Assembly (NCBI RefSeq): GCF_022539505.1
Contig: NC_061514.1
Span: forward strand, 245,136,124 to 245,200,123
Source: Lolium rigidum
Lineage: Eukaryota > Streptophyta > Magnoliopsida > Poales > Poaceae
DNA: 64,000 bases
Direction of reading: 5' to 3'
Position 1 is the first letter of the stretch. Each line of letters begins with the position of its first letter. The notes beneath the pieces are model-generated. The model did no database searches. It worked only from the letters and a program-made list of their open reading frames with translations, and had not been told where the DNA came from. Shown piece after piece: positions 42,656 to 55,624 of this stretch. A program made the translations under genes and the position numbers.

Positions 42656-42978
42656 TGACATAGGCATCCCCAATGGGCCAGCCGAAGATGGTACCCGGGA
42701 TTTACTGAAGGCCCACGAACCGAAGTTTATGAAGCCCGGAAGCCCAGTTAAGAGATAGTTCGGAAAGATAGAGTTGTATTAGGAATAATAACTTGTAACT
42801 ATTACGGGACGAACTCAAAGAGTCTCCCGATCTTTGTAACTTGTGCATCACAAAACCCTCGGCTGCACCTCCTATATAAGGGGGGAGTCGAGGGAGGAAG
42901 AGGGGATCGATTTTATTGTCAACACAACCCTAGTTTCTTAACAGTCGAGTACTTCTCCGGTTGAACCCTCGAGATCTA
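42656..42978 (+). repeat. LTR of the plus-strand C copy, left part (right part at 58405-58472)
   Basis: It starts TGACATAGGCATCCCC, has TATA box TATATAAGG (about 42873) and stops at GAGATCTA, where element B is inserted. It resumes at 58405 with CTTACCCTCTACTTCC and ends near 58472. The two parts total 391 bp, matching the other C LTRs (385-386 bp). Confidence 0.9.
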
Positions 42979-43579
42979 TGATACGTCTCAAACGTATCTA
43001 TAATTTCTTATATTCCATGCTACTTTTATGATGATACTCACATGTTTTATACACACTTTATGTCATTATTATGCATTTTCTGGCACTAACCTATTGACGA
43101 GATGCCGAAGAGCCAGTTGTTGTTTTTCTGTTGTTTTTGGTTTCAGAAATCCTACAAAGGAAATATTCTCAGAATTGGACGAAATCAACGCCCAGGGTCT
43201 TATTTTTCCACGAAGCTTCCGGAAGACCGAAAGGGTTACGAAGTGGGGCGACGAGGCGCCCAGACCACAGGGCCGCGCGGCCAAGGGTGGGGCCGCGCCG
43301 CCCTATGGTGTGGGGCCCTCGTGCCTCCACCGACCCTGCCCTTCCGCCTACTTAAAGCCTTCGTCGCGAAAACCCCAGTACCGAGAGCCACGATACAGAA
43401 AACCTTCCAGAGACGCCGCCGCCAATCCCATCTCGGGGGATTAAGGAGATCGCCTCCGGCACCCTGCCGGAGAGGGGAATCATCTCCCGGAGGACTCTTC
43501 ATCACCATGATCGCCTCCGGATTGATGTGTGAGTAGTTCACCCCTGGACTATGGGTCCATAGCAGTAGCTAGATGGTTG

Positions 43580-46500
43580 TGTGGGGACCCCGGACTAGCT
43601 GTCCGAAATTCCCTGTTATGTATACAGTTCACGATCCCATGATCAGTGCATCGTGAACACATAACCAAACTGATATCAAATTACACCATCCATTACAAAG
43701 CGGAATAAGAAAATTACAACATGGTCACATGACCGATAATTACATAATAGCCTCGAAGGGCCTAACTAAACATCAGAGTAGCATCATCACTTCAAGCAGC
43801 GCAGTACCCAAGTCATCTGCCATAACCCTACGAGCAAGCTGGCCGGGAAGACGTTCCTAGCTCGCATAGACGTCATCAACTCCTTCTTCATCCATCGTGT
43901 TTCTCCAAGTCTGGCCAAGTAAATAGCCAGGGACAAAGCCGTGAGTACATTTGGAATTGTACTCGCAAACCATCAAGAAAGGTACTTTGCAAGAGTGCAA
44001 GATAACAAGTGCTAAACTAAGATGACAAGAGGGAAGAGCTAATTTCTCTTGTGGAAATAGAATGAGAAAGAGAAATAGTTTCTCTTGTGGATATAGCATG
44101 TGAAAGAGAATCAGTTTCTCTTGTGGATATAGCATGCCGGCATCTCAAGTGATGTGGACACTAAAGTGGTACTATGGCATCTCTATATCTTTATTGAAGA
44201 AGATACTTCAAAAGATAGCTATGACATATCTATATCTTTATTGAAGAAGAGTTAGCATACCGCCATCTCAGGTGATGGGGATACTAGGGAAGTCCTATGA
44301 CATCTCTATATCTTTGTTAAAGAAGAGTTCCTCTACATGAAACATTAGGAAAGATTTCCCCACTTGGTCTTATTTTCCCACGACCATCTCCATATGGTCG
44401 ACACACGCCCTTTTTCCGTACCCTTCCGGTACATCCAACACAACACTTTCTTTGCAAAGCATTTATCAAAACAAAACTCAAGCCCCGGTAAAGGTAGACC
44501 TTTGCAACCCGTCCATGACCGCGGACGCGCTATTCGAATAGATTTGACTCTGCGAGTTTGCACACTTTCCCCACAACTATCCGGATACCTATCGTGTGGG
44601 CATCATCCCTGCATAACAACATATGCCACGACGGATACCCGGACATAACCTTTCGCCCATCTCCACCGGCACGAGTCCTTCCCTGCGGGCTTACCCCTTC
44701 CCGGCACCCCGGCAGCATACCTCCTTTTGAGCGTATCTCCGGCGCCATGACAGAAGACCCTCAGTAATCGTCCGGCTATCAGTTAAGACAGTGTATTGCC
44801 TCCTTCAGAGCGCAACCCGGCGTCGGAGGTCGTCATGACCCTTCCTAGAAAGTTGTGAAGGGTGCTCCTGCCAGCTTCAACAAACTACGGGCTAAGCCCC
44901 GTCCCACACCAGGGTAGAGTGGTTGCGCGATAAAAGTTGGGCTGGTGTACACTTATACGCGGTGCTCCTTTTTAAAACCATTTTTCCCACAACACCTTGG
45001 TTGTTCAACAAACAGCCATACACCACTTTTCCGAACATCTTTACCAAGATCCTTTGCTTTCTTAAACCATACGCTTGGGTTAACTCACCCAAGGTTTTCA
45101 TAAAACATTTACAACAAGGTAAGCCTTGAGGGGTTCCCAACCTATAGTTTCATGAGTTGAACTAGAATTGCACTATGGCCGAGATGAGAGTCATCTTGCC
45201 ATAGAAGGTATATAAAGGAGTAATGGGTGGATCATACTCGCTTAAGATAAGCATGTATGATGACAACACAAAGAGGATTATACTTTCAGATTTGTGGTAC
45301 TAACTATAAAATTTGGATAGTGGAGAATCACTACCCAACCAACTCTCCAATAGGGTACTCGGCATACTCCTCTCAAGTTGAGAATTACACCAACATCATG
45401 ACATTGATACCTCTAAAATACAAAAGTTGTGAGTGTGGTGTAAGTTACTATCTTGAGAGGGAAGATGCTCAAGTTGAGCATACAAGATGACCAAGTGGAA
45501 TAGCACGGCCATAATATCATGCATTCCATAACACAAGGACAAAAGTGGAGTATCACCACTAGGGAGTACCCCACTTGCAATCACACATAGATGACACAAA
45601 TAGAGAGAATAACACACATAGAATTAAGGTGCTTTGGACATCAACAAATGACATCCAACTAGACACCAAGTCAGAGATCAAAAGATGGCTTGCCTTGGCT
45701 TATTTGTCCCTGGACTTCTTCAACTCCATCAATATAAGAATCCCAACAACATAAATAAAATCCTTGTCCGATTCCACTTCTTCTTCTTCTCCGGAATTGT
45801 TCGCATCTATCGCCGGAAAATATATAAAAAAAAACACAATCAATCACATTGCACCAACAAAACAAACATACAACAACCATAATTTAACCATTCAATAAAG
45901 AGCTACCATACAAAGGACTTATAGATACCACAAACAACTTAAAGAGAACCCATGTTATTTACCTAGTAAAGGTATGAGAGTATCACAACTTAGCAATTGC
46001 CTCTCTCGGTTATCACCATGGTATAAACCAAACATCCCCTGGTAGATAACATCATAAAGAGGACAAGAGCATTAGTTTGACAACAAATACATTCACAAAA
46101 CATTTTCAAACATTTTTGGAAAAGTAGAAAACAGTTTTCCTAACTTAGTTTGCTCACATAACACCACACAAGAATAGGAAGCAAATGATATGCCCTACCA
46201 TTTAAAAACTTAAGCAAAACAAAAGAGCTAATGTTGAATTGCAGAGGTTTTGTTTTGCAAGCATAAAACAAAGGTTGCCCATTTCTAATAAAAAGAGTTG
46301 GTCAAGGGTTTTAAATAAACCGAAAAGTTTTGCTTCAACAATGCATGTCACACATATACATTACTAACAGTAACAAATATGCCTGAATAGAGACTAATAC
46401 TATTTTTCCTAGATGGCCAGTACTAATACAAAACTAACCCAATTGGAATCACCCCAAAATATTAAACCTACAATTTTAGGAATTTCTTTGAATCTGACTG

Positions 46501-49442
46501 TACAGAAAACAAGATCTGTAAGCCATAAATCGTAGAAAAATCCTAAAAATATGAGGCCACCGGCATTTGAAAGGCAATTAAACAGAGATGCATACACAAT
46601 TGGATTTGGGTTCAAATTGTTTCTGAAACTCTCACAAATGGATTGACAAAGTTACTGCATGTTTTCACCATTTGTTTTAACGATGGAGTTGCAGAACAGA
46701 TAAAGGTTTGAAACTTGTTTGAGATGATTACGAAAACATTCTGTAGTCCTACAGAACTGGAATCACTCAATTAGGTTCAAATATGGATTTTTGGTGATTT
46801 AAAAGCTAACAGCCATGTCTGCAGAACACACAGAACAAGTTTAATTCACCAAAAATCGTACACAACTCATAAAAATATGAGGTTAGCTGCATCTGAAAGG
46901 TATTGAGAAGCTGGTTCTTACCCAACTGGTTTCATTCAAAAATTCGTTTCCAAGCTCCTGGTTTAATTCGACAAAGTCAGATCTGACCAGATTTTGATCT
47001 GTGAACCATTTCAGTTTCAGGAGGTCAATCGACGCGAAACCACCGCTAAAACGAAGGTATTGAAGAGGGATTTCACCTACAATTTAGTTTGTTCAAAAAC
47101 GTTTTGTAAAACGGAACAAATCTAACAAACAGTGAATATGCATGTTTACAGAACTTTATTTACCACGGACAATTCGTCACTAATATGAGGATGAGACCAA
47201 CGCCAAGTTGTAGACCTTTTCCGTATCTAACTGTGGAACTTTGAATCACTCGATTTGGATCTGCACACGAGAGATTTTGCAAGTTCGTACCAGAATCTGA
47301 AACAGCAAGATTACAGAAATTACAGCAAGGTTTTGGACGAACTTTGCTCAAGAACTTCAGATCTGAGGATAGCTCAACCTTCTCCATGCTTGGACCAATA
47401 TGCACCTGCATCAAGATCCAATCTTGTGAGAGGAGAAAGGAGAAAGGGAGCTGGATTCATCAAAGGTTAGGGAAGAAGAGAGTGAGAGGGATGCTCTCAT
47501 GGTGAGGAGGAGCTTGAGGGAGAAGTGGAGCTGCATCTTGGTGGCTTTTCATGGCCATGGCCGGCCATGGAGCCTTGGGGCAGCAGCATTTCGTGGGGAG
47601 AGGTGGGAGAAGAGTGTGAGGGAGTGGAGAGTGAAAAGAAATGACCAAAGGAGGAGGGAGTGGCCGGCCAAGCTCCTTAAATAGAGGGAGGATGGTGGCT
47701 GCCTCCTTTTGTTGATTGGCTAAGATGGGTGGCTGCTCATTTAGTGATTGGGTTAGGTGGGAGGCAAGTCTTGTAGAGGAAGAAAATTGGAGAGGCATGG
47801 CTGGCCGAAATTGTCATGGCCGGCTCCATTCTTGCCAAACTCAAGTGAACAATGTGAGAGATATAGAGATGGAGGAAGATTGTGATGGTAAAATATACCA
47901 TGATGATATTTGCTGCATGATGGCCTTGTGCCAAGAAGATGATGGTGATTGTGATGTACAAGGTTTCATGTGCATGCCATCTTGGACATGACCTCCACAA
48001 GATTTTAGACTTGAACAACTCAACACAAGATGAAAAAGAGAGAGGGATGATTTGACCACATGCAATATTGCATGAGGGTGGCCGGCTCATCACTTGAGCC
48101 AAGTCCTCATATGAAAGAGTGGTAGGATAATAAGCATGGCAAGCTTGCAACAAGGTTGACAAGGAAAGTCAATGAGAGAGGAAGGTGGTGGTGGTGAAGG
48201 TGGTATGCCATAGAGGAATGGGTTGTGGTAGATGAACACAAGGTGTGCAAGGGTTGTCATTTGAGAAGGATTTATTTGAAAGGTATATGGAACACCTCAA
48301 TTGCCTAGGGACAATTGAGAATTAACTCAAGTGGAAAGGAATTTGAGAGTGTTGAGAGAAAACTAGTTGGAACATAGGAGTTCAAAATGTTCTACTCACT
48401 TTCTCAAGTAAAGTAGAGTTTTTCTCAAATGTAAAATAGCAAGAGGAAAACAAGGAATGGTATAGGTACCATAAACAAGCCTTTTGTTAAAAACAAGGCA
48501 AGATAGAAAATAATGTTTTAGAAATCAGTACTAGGTAGAAATGGGATGAGAAAACAAAACCCATTTCAGTTCCTTGTTTTTCTTGAACAAATATCTTGAA
48601 AAGCTTTAGTAAAACTAGAAGTAGTTTTGTGATCAAAACTAGAGAAGGAAAATCAATAGGGTTTTTGAGAGATAAACTAGTTTGGGGAGGAGTGTTCTCA
48701 AGGGTAGATGGTGGTTACAAAATGTACCCATCATTCCCACTCTTGGTTTTGTGAAGATAAATTTGGATGAAAACAAAAACAAGAGGTAAAAGAGGAAGAA
48801 GTGATCTGGTGCTGGAACATGGGATAGGATACCAGATCAAGTTGAACATATGAGTTGCAAGGATTGACTGAGACATGCAAGACGTGGAGGTTGAAGAGGG
48901 TATTGCATAGATGAGATCCATGTATTGAGGCCACCAATAACAGTTGTGGGTGCTTGGAGATCAATTGCCAAAGTCTGGACATTTTAAGCCTGTCAACACA
49001 GATGGTCGACATGGCCTCAAATCCAACAAGGATGAGTGGGTACAAGAGAAGGATGTGATGAGGGGTAGATGATCCCAAGTTTTGAATTAAGGATGATTGA
49101 GCTAGGTTGTACCACAAGGAGAAAAATCAAGAAGGCACACTCAGGTTGCCATCAGGAGAAGAGTTTGATGAAGTAAAAAGGAAAACAACTTTTGCTACGA
49201 CACACATGTGTTTTATTAGGTGAGTTGTTTGTTTTACCACTAGAGGTGTTGTTCTTTGAAGTAGCTCAAGACAAAACTCAACAAGCAAATCAAGACAATT
49301 CATCTACCAACAGATCAAGGCAATTCATCATAACAAACAGATCAAGGCAATTCATCTTAATTAGTCTAAAGAAAAAGTTTTTGTTCCCCCTAATTTTTGC
49401 ATTAAGGACAAATAAACATGGTTGCAAAAGTGGGGCGTTACA
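43580..49442 (-). mobile_element. 5.86-kb LTR-type insertion, probably a very long solo LTR on minus (LARD-like)
   Basis: On minus it begins TGTAACGCCCCACTTTTGC and ends GGGGTCCCCACA, i.e. TG...CA, flanked by perfect 5-bp TSDs ggttg (43575-43579 and 49443-49447). No second copy of either terminus lies inside, no primer-site or polypurine arrangement is recognisable, and there is no retrotransposon gene. A minus-strand promoter-like box CTCTATTTAAGGAGC lies near 47675-47690, followed by a C/T-rich leader with an ATG-containing stretch. These traits fit a solo LTR from a large-LTR family (Sukkula-like LARDs are known in Triticeae). Short internal direct repeats occur at 44040-44135 and 44170-44330. 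Confidence 0.7.
44040..44330. repeat. Short tandem repeats inside the solo LTR
   Basis: TTTCTCTTGTGGATATAGCA-type units occur three times (about 44043, 44080, 44117). These are followed by repeats of ATCTCTATATCTTTATTGAA-type units (about 44180, 44228, 44303), each associated with a CATCTCA-GTGATG-GG block. Confidence 0.75.
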
Positions 49443-50457
49443 GGTTGTCTTCTCCTCATTGTGCTATCATGTTAGATCTTGTGAGCTGCCTATCATGATC
49501 AAGATCATCTATTTGTAATGCTACATGTTGTGTTTGTTGGGATCCGATGAATATGGAATACTATGTCAAGTTGATTATCAATCTATCATATATGTGTTGT
49601 TTATGTTCTTGCATGCTCTCCGTTGCTAGTAGAGGCTCGGCCAAGTTGATACTTGTAACTCCAAGAGGGAGTATTTATGCTCGATAGTGGGTTCATGCCT
49701 CCATTGAATCTGGGACAGTGACAGAAAGTTCTAAGGTTGTGGATGTGCTGTTGCCACTAGGGATAAAACATCAATGCTTTGTCTAAGGATATTTGTGTTG
49801 ATTACATTACACACCATACTTAATGCAATTTTCTGTTGTTTGCAATTTAATACTGGAAGGGGTTCAGATGATAACCTGAAGGTGGACTTTTTAGGCATAG
49901 ATGCATGCTGTATAGCGGTCTATGTACTTTGTCGTAATGCCCTGATTAAAACCCATAGTAGTCATCGTGATATATGTATGAGCATTGTTATGCCTTCTCT
50001 ATTTGTCAATTGCCCAACTGTAATTTGTTCACCCAACATGCTATTTATCTTATGGGAGAGACACCACTAGTGAACTATGGACCCCGGTCCATTCTTTACA
50101 TCTGAAATACAATCTACTGCAATACTTGTTCTTTATCGTTCTTCGCAAACAAACATCATCTTCCACACTATACATCTAATCCTTTGTTTACAGCAAGCTG
50201 GTGAGATTGACAACCTCACTCGTTACATTGGGGCAAAGTACTTTGATTGTGTTGTGCAGGTTCCACGTTGGCGCCGGAATCCCTGGTGTTGCACCGCACT
50301 ACACTCCGCCACCAACAACCTTCACGTGTTCCTTGACTCCTACTGGTTCGATAACCTTGGTTTCTTACTGAGGGAAAACTTGCTGTTGTACGCATCACAC
50401 CTTCCTCTTGGGGTTCCCAACGGACGTGTGTCTTGCACGCTATCAAGCAACTTTTTC

Positions 50458-50475
50458 TGGCGCCGTTGCCGGGGA
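50458..50475 (+). promoter_or_regulatory. Primer binding site of element B (tRNA-Asp)
   Basis: TGGCGCCGTTGCCGGGGA, 18 of 18 bases complementary to the 3' end of plant tRNA-Asp including CCA. Confidence 0.88.
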
Positions 50476-50710
50476 GATCAAGACACGCTGCAAGGGGAGT
50501 CTCCCACATCCAATATGTTTACTTTGTTTTTGTCTTGCTTTACTTTACTTTATTTACTGATTTGTTTGTTCTTTATATCAAAAATACAAAAAAAATAGTT
50601 GCTAGATTTACTTTATTTACTGTCTTGTTTGCATTCTTCATATTAAAAACACAAAAAAATTAGTTACTTGCATTTACTTTATTTAGTTTGCTTTATTTAC
50701 TACTGCTAAA

Positions 50711-52212
50711 ATGAATACTCCTGAAAATACTAAGTTGTGTGACTTCACTAGCATAAATAATAATGATTTCCTATGCACACCTATTGCTCCACCTGCTACT
50801 ACAGCAGAATTTTTTGAAATTAAACCTGCTTTACTAAATCTTGTTATGAGAGAGCAATTTTCTGGTGTTAGTTCTGATGATGCTGCTGTCCATCTTAATA
50901 ATTTTGTTGAACTTTGTGAAATGCAAAAGTATAAGGATGTAGATGGTGACATTATAAAATTAAAATTGTTTCCTTTCTCCTTAAGAGGAAGAGCTAAAGA
51001 TTGGTTGCTATCTTTGCCTAAAAATAGTATTGATTCATGGACTAAATGTAAGGATTCTTTCATTGGTAGATATTATCCTCCCGCTAAAATTATATCTTTG
51101 AGAAGTAGCATAATGAATTTTAAGCAATTGGATAGTGAACATGTTGCTCAAGCATGGGAGAGAATGAAATCTTTGGTAAAGAATTGCCCTACCCATGGAC
51201 TAACTACTTGGATGATCATCCAAACCTTTTACGCGAGATTGAATTTTTCTTCGCGGAACCTATTGGATTCAGCTTGCTGGAGGTACTTTTATGTCCATCA
51301 CTTTGGGGGCGGCAACAAAGCTTCTTGATAATATGATGATCAATTACTCTGAATGGCACACTCGAAAGGGCTCCACAAGGTAAGAAGGTAAATTCTGTTG
51401 AAGAAACCTCCTCCTTGAGTGATAAGATTGATGCTATTATGTCTATGCTTGTGAATGGTAGATCTAATGTTGATCCTAATAATGTTCCTTTAGCTTCATT
51501 GTTTGCCCAAGAAGAACATGTTGATGTGAACTTCATTAAAAATAATAATTTCAACAACAATGCTTATAGGAATAATTCTGGTAATAACTATAGGCCATAT
51601 CCTTCTAATAATGGTAATGGTTATGGTAATTCTTATGGTAATTCTTACAACAATAATAGGAGTGTACCCTCTGGTCTTGAAGTCATGCTTAAAGAATTCA
51701 TTAGTACACAAACTGCTTTTAACAAATCTGTTGAAGAAAAGCTTGGTAAAATTGATATTCTTGCTTCTAAGGTTGATAGTCTTGCCTCTGATGTTGATCT
51801 TCTAAAAATGAAAGTTATGCCTAATGAATATAAAGATAATAAAATTGTTACTACAGCAAATGCTATACAAGTTCGAACTAATGAGAATATTAGATTGATG
51901 GCTGAATTGCATGCTAGGTGGGAAAGAGAAGAAAACGAAAAACTTGCTAAAGAGAATAATGTAGCTAAAGTTTGGACTATTACCACCACTAGTAATGTTG
52001 ATGCTTCACATGTTGCTAAACCTTCTACTATCAATGGTAAAATAATTGGTGTTAGCAATGTTTCTACTCGTAGTGCAAAGCGTGCAAAATTGACCGAAAC
52101 TGCTAAAACTGCTGAAACTGATAAAACTGCTGAAATTATTCAAAATATTGGGGACAATGATCCCATTGCTGTAGATCATAATGGTTTAGATTTTGATGAT
52201 TGTCATATCTGA
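50711..52212 (+). pseudogene. Element B gag (Athila-type), frameshifted
   Basis: ATG 50711 (MNTPENTKLCDFTSINNNDF) leads into a classic retrotransposon gag domain: FFEIKPALLNLVMREQFSGV, DDAAVHLNNFVELCEM, LKLFPFSLRGRAKDWLLSLP, SWTKCKDSFIGRYYPPAKII, EHVAQAWERMKSLVKNCP, MIIQTFYARLNFSSRNLLDS. The frame breaks near 51275 and again near 51380. After that an Asn/Tyr/Gly-rich segment (NNGNGYGNSYGNSYNNNRSV) and a coiled coil (VEEKLGKIDILASKVDSLAS) follow to 52212. No CCHC knuckle is seen. This is the capsid protein of a non-autonomous element; the broken frame means particles would need intact gag from another copy. Confidence 0.88.
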
Positions 52213-52821
52213 AGTTATAAAGTTCTTACAAAAACTTTCTAAAAGTCCCAATGCTAGTGCTATAAATTTGGCCTTTACAAAACATATTACAAATGCTCTC
52301 ATAAAAGCTAGAGAAGATAAACTAAAACTTAAAACTTCTATTCCTAGGAAGTTAGAAGATGGTTGGGAGCCCATCATTAAGATGAAGGTCAATGATTTTG
52401 ATTGTAATGCTTTATGTGATCTTGGTGCAAGTATTTCCGTTATGCCTAAGAAAATCTATGATATGCTTGACTTGCCACCATTGAAAAATTGTTATTTGGA
52501 TGTTAATCTTGCCTGATAATGCTATAAAGAAACCTTTGGGGAGGATTGATAATGTTCGCATTATGGTTAACAATAACCTTGTCCCCGTTGATTTTGTTGT
52601 CTTGGATATTGAATGCAATGCATCTTGTCCCATTATATTGGGAAGACCTTTTCTTCGAACTCGTTGGTGCTACCATTGATATGAAGGAAGGTAATATTAA
52701 GTATCAATTTCCTCTCAAGAAAGGTATGGAACACTTCCCTAGAAAAAGAATGAAGTTACCTTATGATTCTATTATTAGAACAAATTATGATGTTGATGCT
52801 TCATCTCTTGATAATACTTGA
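52193..52821 (+). pseudogene. Element B aspartic protease (Athila-type), frameshifted
   Basis: The frame from 52193 (EVIKFLQKLSKSPNASAINL) reaches the active-site segment NALCDLGASISVMPKKIYDM (about 52405-52465), the D-L-G-A-S form usual in Athila-lineage proteases. After a frame break near 52514 the rest continues: VRIMVNNNLVPVDFVVLDIE, then CNASCPIILGRPFLRT (flap and GRPFL motif), a further break, and NIKYQFPLKKGMEHFPRKRM with the stop at 52819-52821. No RT follows. gag and protease are thus the only enzymatic content of this family. Confidence 0.85.
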
Positions 52822-55440
52822 TTCACACTTTCTGCGCCTAGCTGAAAGGCGTTAAAGAAAAGCGCTTATGGGAGACAACCCATTAATTTACTTCTGTACT
52901 TTTGTTTTATATTTGAATCTTGGAAGTTGTTACTAATGTAGCAACCTCTCCTTATCTTTATTTTATTGCATTGTTGTGCTAAGTAAAGTCTTTGATAGTA
53001 AAGTCAATACTAGATTTGGATTACTGCGCAGAAACAGATTTCTTGCTGTCACGAAATTTAGCAGCCCCTTCTGTAGGTAACTCAAAAAAAATCTGCCAAT
53101 TTACGTGCGTCATCCTCAGATATGTACGCAACTTTCATTCAATTTGAGCATTTTTATCTAAGCAAGTTAAGTGCCCCAGAAAATTTCGTCTTTACGGACT
53201 GTTCTGTTTTGACAGATTCTGCCTTTTATTTCGCATTGCCTGTTTTGCTATGTTTGATGGATTTCTTTGTTCCATTAACTTTCAGTAGCTTTGTGCAATG
53301 TCCAGAAGTGTTAAGAATGATTATGTAACCTCAGAATATATGAATTTTCAATTATGCACTAACCCTCTACTGAATTTGTTTTGAGTTTGGTGTGGAGGAA
53401 GTTTTCAAGGGTCAAGAGAGGAGGATGATACAATATGATCAAGAAGAGTGAAAACTCTAAGCTTGGGGATGCCCCCGTGGTTCATCCCTGCATATTTTAA
53501 GAAGACTCAAGCATCTAAGCTTGGGGATGCCCAAGGCATCCCTTCTTCATCGACAACTTATCAGGTCACCTCTAGTGAAACAATATTTTTATTCCGTCAC
53601 ATCCTATGTGCTTTACTTGGAGCGTCTGTTTGCTTTTGTTTTTGTTTTTGTTTGAATAAAATCGGATCCTAGCATTCCTTGTTTGGGAGAGAGACACGCT
53701 CCGCTGTTTCGTATGAACACATATGTTCTTAGCTTTACTTTTAATGTTCATGGCGAAGGTTGAAACTGCTTTGTTCATTGTTATATGGTTGGAAACAGAA
53801 AATGCTTCATGTGGTAATTGGTATAATGTCTTGAATAATTTGATACTTGGCAATTGTTGTGCTCATATAGATCATGTTTAAGCTCTTGCATCATGTACTT
53901 TGTACCTATTAATGAATAACTACATAGAGCTTGTTAAAATTTGGTTTGCATGATTGGTCTCTCTAGAGTCTAGATATTTCCTGGTTAAGGTGTTTGAACA
54001 ACAAGGAGACAGTGTAGAGTCTTATAATGCTTGCAATGTGTTCTTATGTAAGTCTTGATGTACCGTTTTATACTTGAGTTTGCTTCAAACAACCTTGCTA
54101 GCCTAGCCTTGTATTGAGAGGGAATTCTTCTCGTGCATCCAAATCCTTGAGCCAAAAAACTATGCCATTTGTGTCCACCATACCTACCTACTACGTGGTA
54201 TTTCTCTGCCAATCCAAAGTACATTACTTGAGTGCTACCTTTAAAATTCTATTCTTTGCCTTTACAATATATAGCTCATGGGAAAATAGCCTTAAAAACT
54301 ATTGTGGTGAAGAATATGTAGCTATGTATCTTATTTCTTATAAGTTGCTTGTTGAGCGGTAACCATGCTTCTGGGGACGCCATCAACTTTTACACCTTTG
54401 TTGAATATCATGTGAGTTGCTATGCATGTTCGTCTTGTCTGAAGTAAGGGCGATTTTCATGATCAAATGGTTTGAGTATGCATATTGTTAGAGAAGAACA
54501 TTGGGCCGCTAACTAAAGCCATGAATCATGGTGGAAGTTTTAGTTTGGACAATCAATCCTCAATCTCTTATGAGAATATTATCTGTTGTTGAATGCTTAT
54601 GCATTAAAGAGGAGTCCATTATCTGTTGTCTATGTTGTCCCGGTATGGATGTCTAAGTTGAGAATAATCAAAAACGAGAAATCAAATGCGATCATTCTCC
54701 TTAGACCTTTGTACAAAGCGGCATAGAGGTACCCCTTTGTGACACTTGGTTGAAACATATGTTATGCAATGATAATCCATGTTAATCCAAGCTAATTAGG
54801 ACAAGGTGCGAGCACTATTGGTAATCTATGCATGAGGCTTGCAACTTATAAGATGTCTTATACATAACACATATGATTTATTACTACCATTGACAAAATT
54901 ATTTCTATGTTTTCAAAATGAAAAGCTCTAGCACAAAAATAGTAATCCATGCTTCCCTCTGCGAAGGGCCTATCTTCTACTTTATTGTTGAGTCAGTTTA
55001 CCTACTTCTTTCTATCTTAGAAGGTAACACTTGTGTGAACTGTGTGCATTGATTCTTACATGTTCACCTATTGCACTTGTTATATTGCTTTATGTTGACA
55101 ATTATCTATGAGATAAACATGTTGAAGTTGAAAGCAACTGCTGAAACTTATATCTTCCTTTGTGTTGCTTCAAAGTTTTTTACTAAGAATCTATTGCTTT
55201 ATGAGTTGACTCTTATGCAAGTTTTATTGATGCTTGTCTTGAAAGTATTATTCATGAAAAGTCTTTGCTATATGATTCAGTTGTTTACTCATTGTCTTTA
55301 CCATTGCTTCGCATCGCTGCATTCATCTCATATGCTTTACAATAGTATTGATCAAGATTATGATAGCATGTCACTTCAGAAATTATCCTTGTTATCGTTT
55401 ACCTACTCGAGGGCGAGTAGGAACTAAGCTTGGGGATGCT
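52822..55440 (+). other. Element B 3' non-coding interior with polypurine tract
   Basis: 2.6 kb without genes, collinear with 15398-17845 of element A, including the twin AAGCTTGGGGATGCCC motifs (about 53458 and 53517), the CTCTGCGAAGGGCC block (about 54957) and the terminal AAGCTTGGGGATGC before the LTR. Confidence 0.75.
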
Positions 55441-55474
55441 TGATACGTCTCAAACGTATCTATAATTTCTTATG
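55441..55474 (+). repeat. 34-bp LTR start of element B, truncated
   Basis: Identical to the first 34 bases of the LTR at 56525. It is preceded by the polypurine tract, so this is where the 3' LTR should begin, but the sequence diverges after 55474 and runs into the gap 50 bp later. Confidence 0.85.
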
Positions 55475-55524
55475 TGCATGTTCCCCAGGTTGTTATCTAA
55501 CTTTCATTAGTTGAACACTTTTCG

Positions 55525-55624
55525 NNNNNNNNNNNNNNNNNNNNNNNNNNNNNNNNNNNNNNNNNNNNNNNNNNNNNNNNNNNNNNNNNNNNNNNNNNNN
55601 NNNNNNNNNNNNNNNNNNNNNNNN
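55525..55624. other. Assembly gap (100 N)
   Basis: A run of exactly 100 N inside the disturbed 3' end of element B. Confidence 1.

Larger units (their letters stand above)
42979..50445 (+). repeat. 5' LTR of element B (split by solo LTR 43580-49442)
   Basis: The parts 42979-43579 and 49448-50445 add up to about 1600 bp, matching the B-prime LTR (1599 bp). The right part ends GCACGCTATCA, 12 bases before the primer site. Confidence 0.9.
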
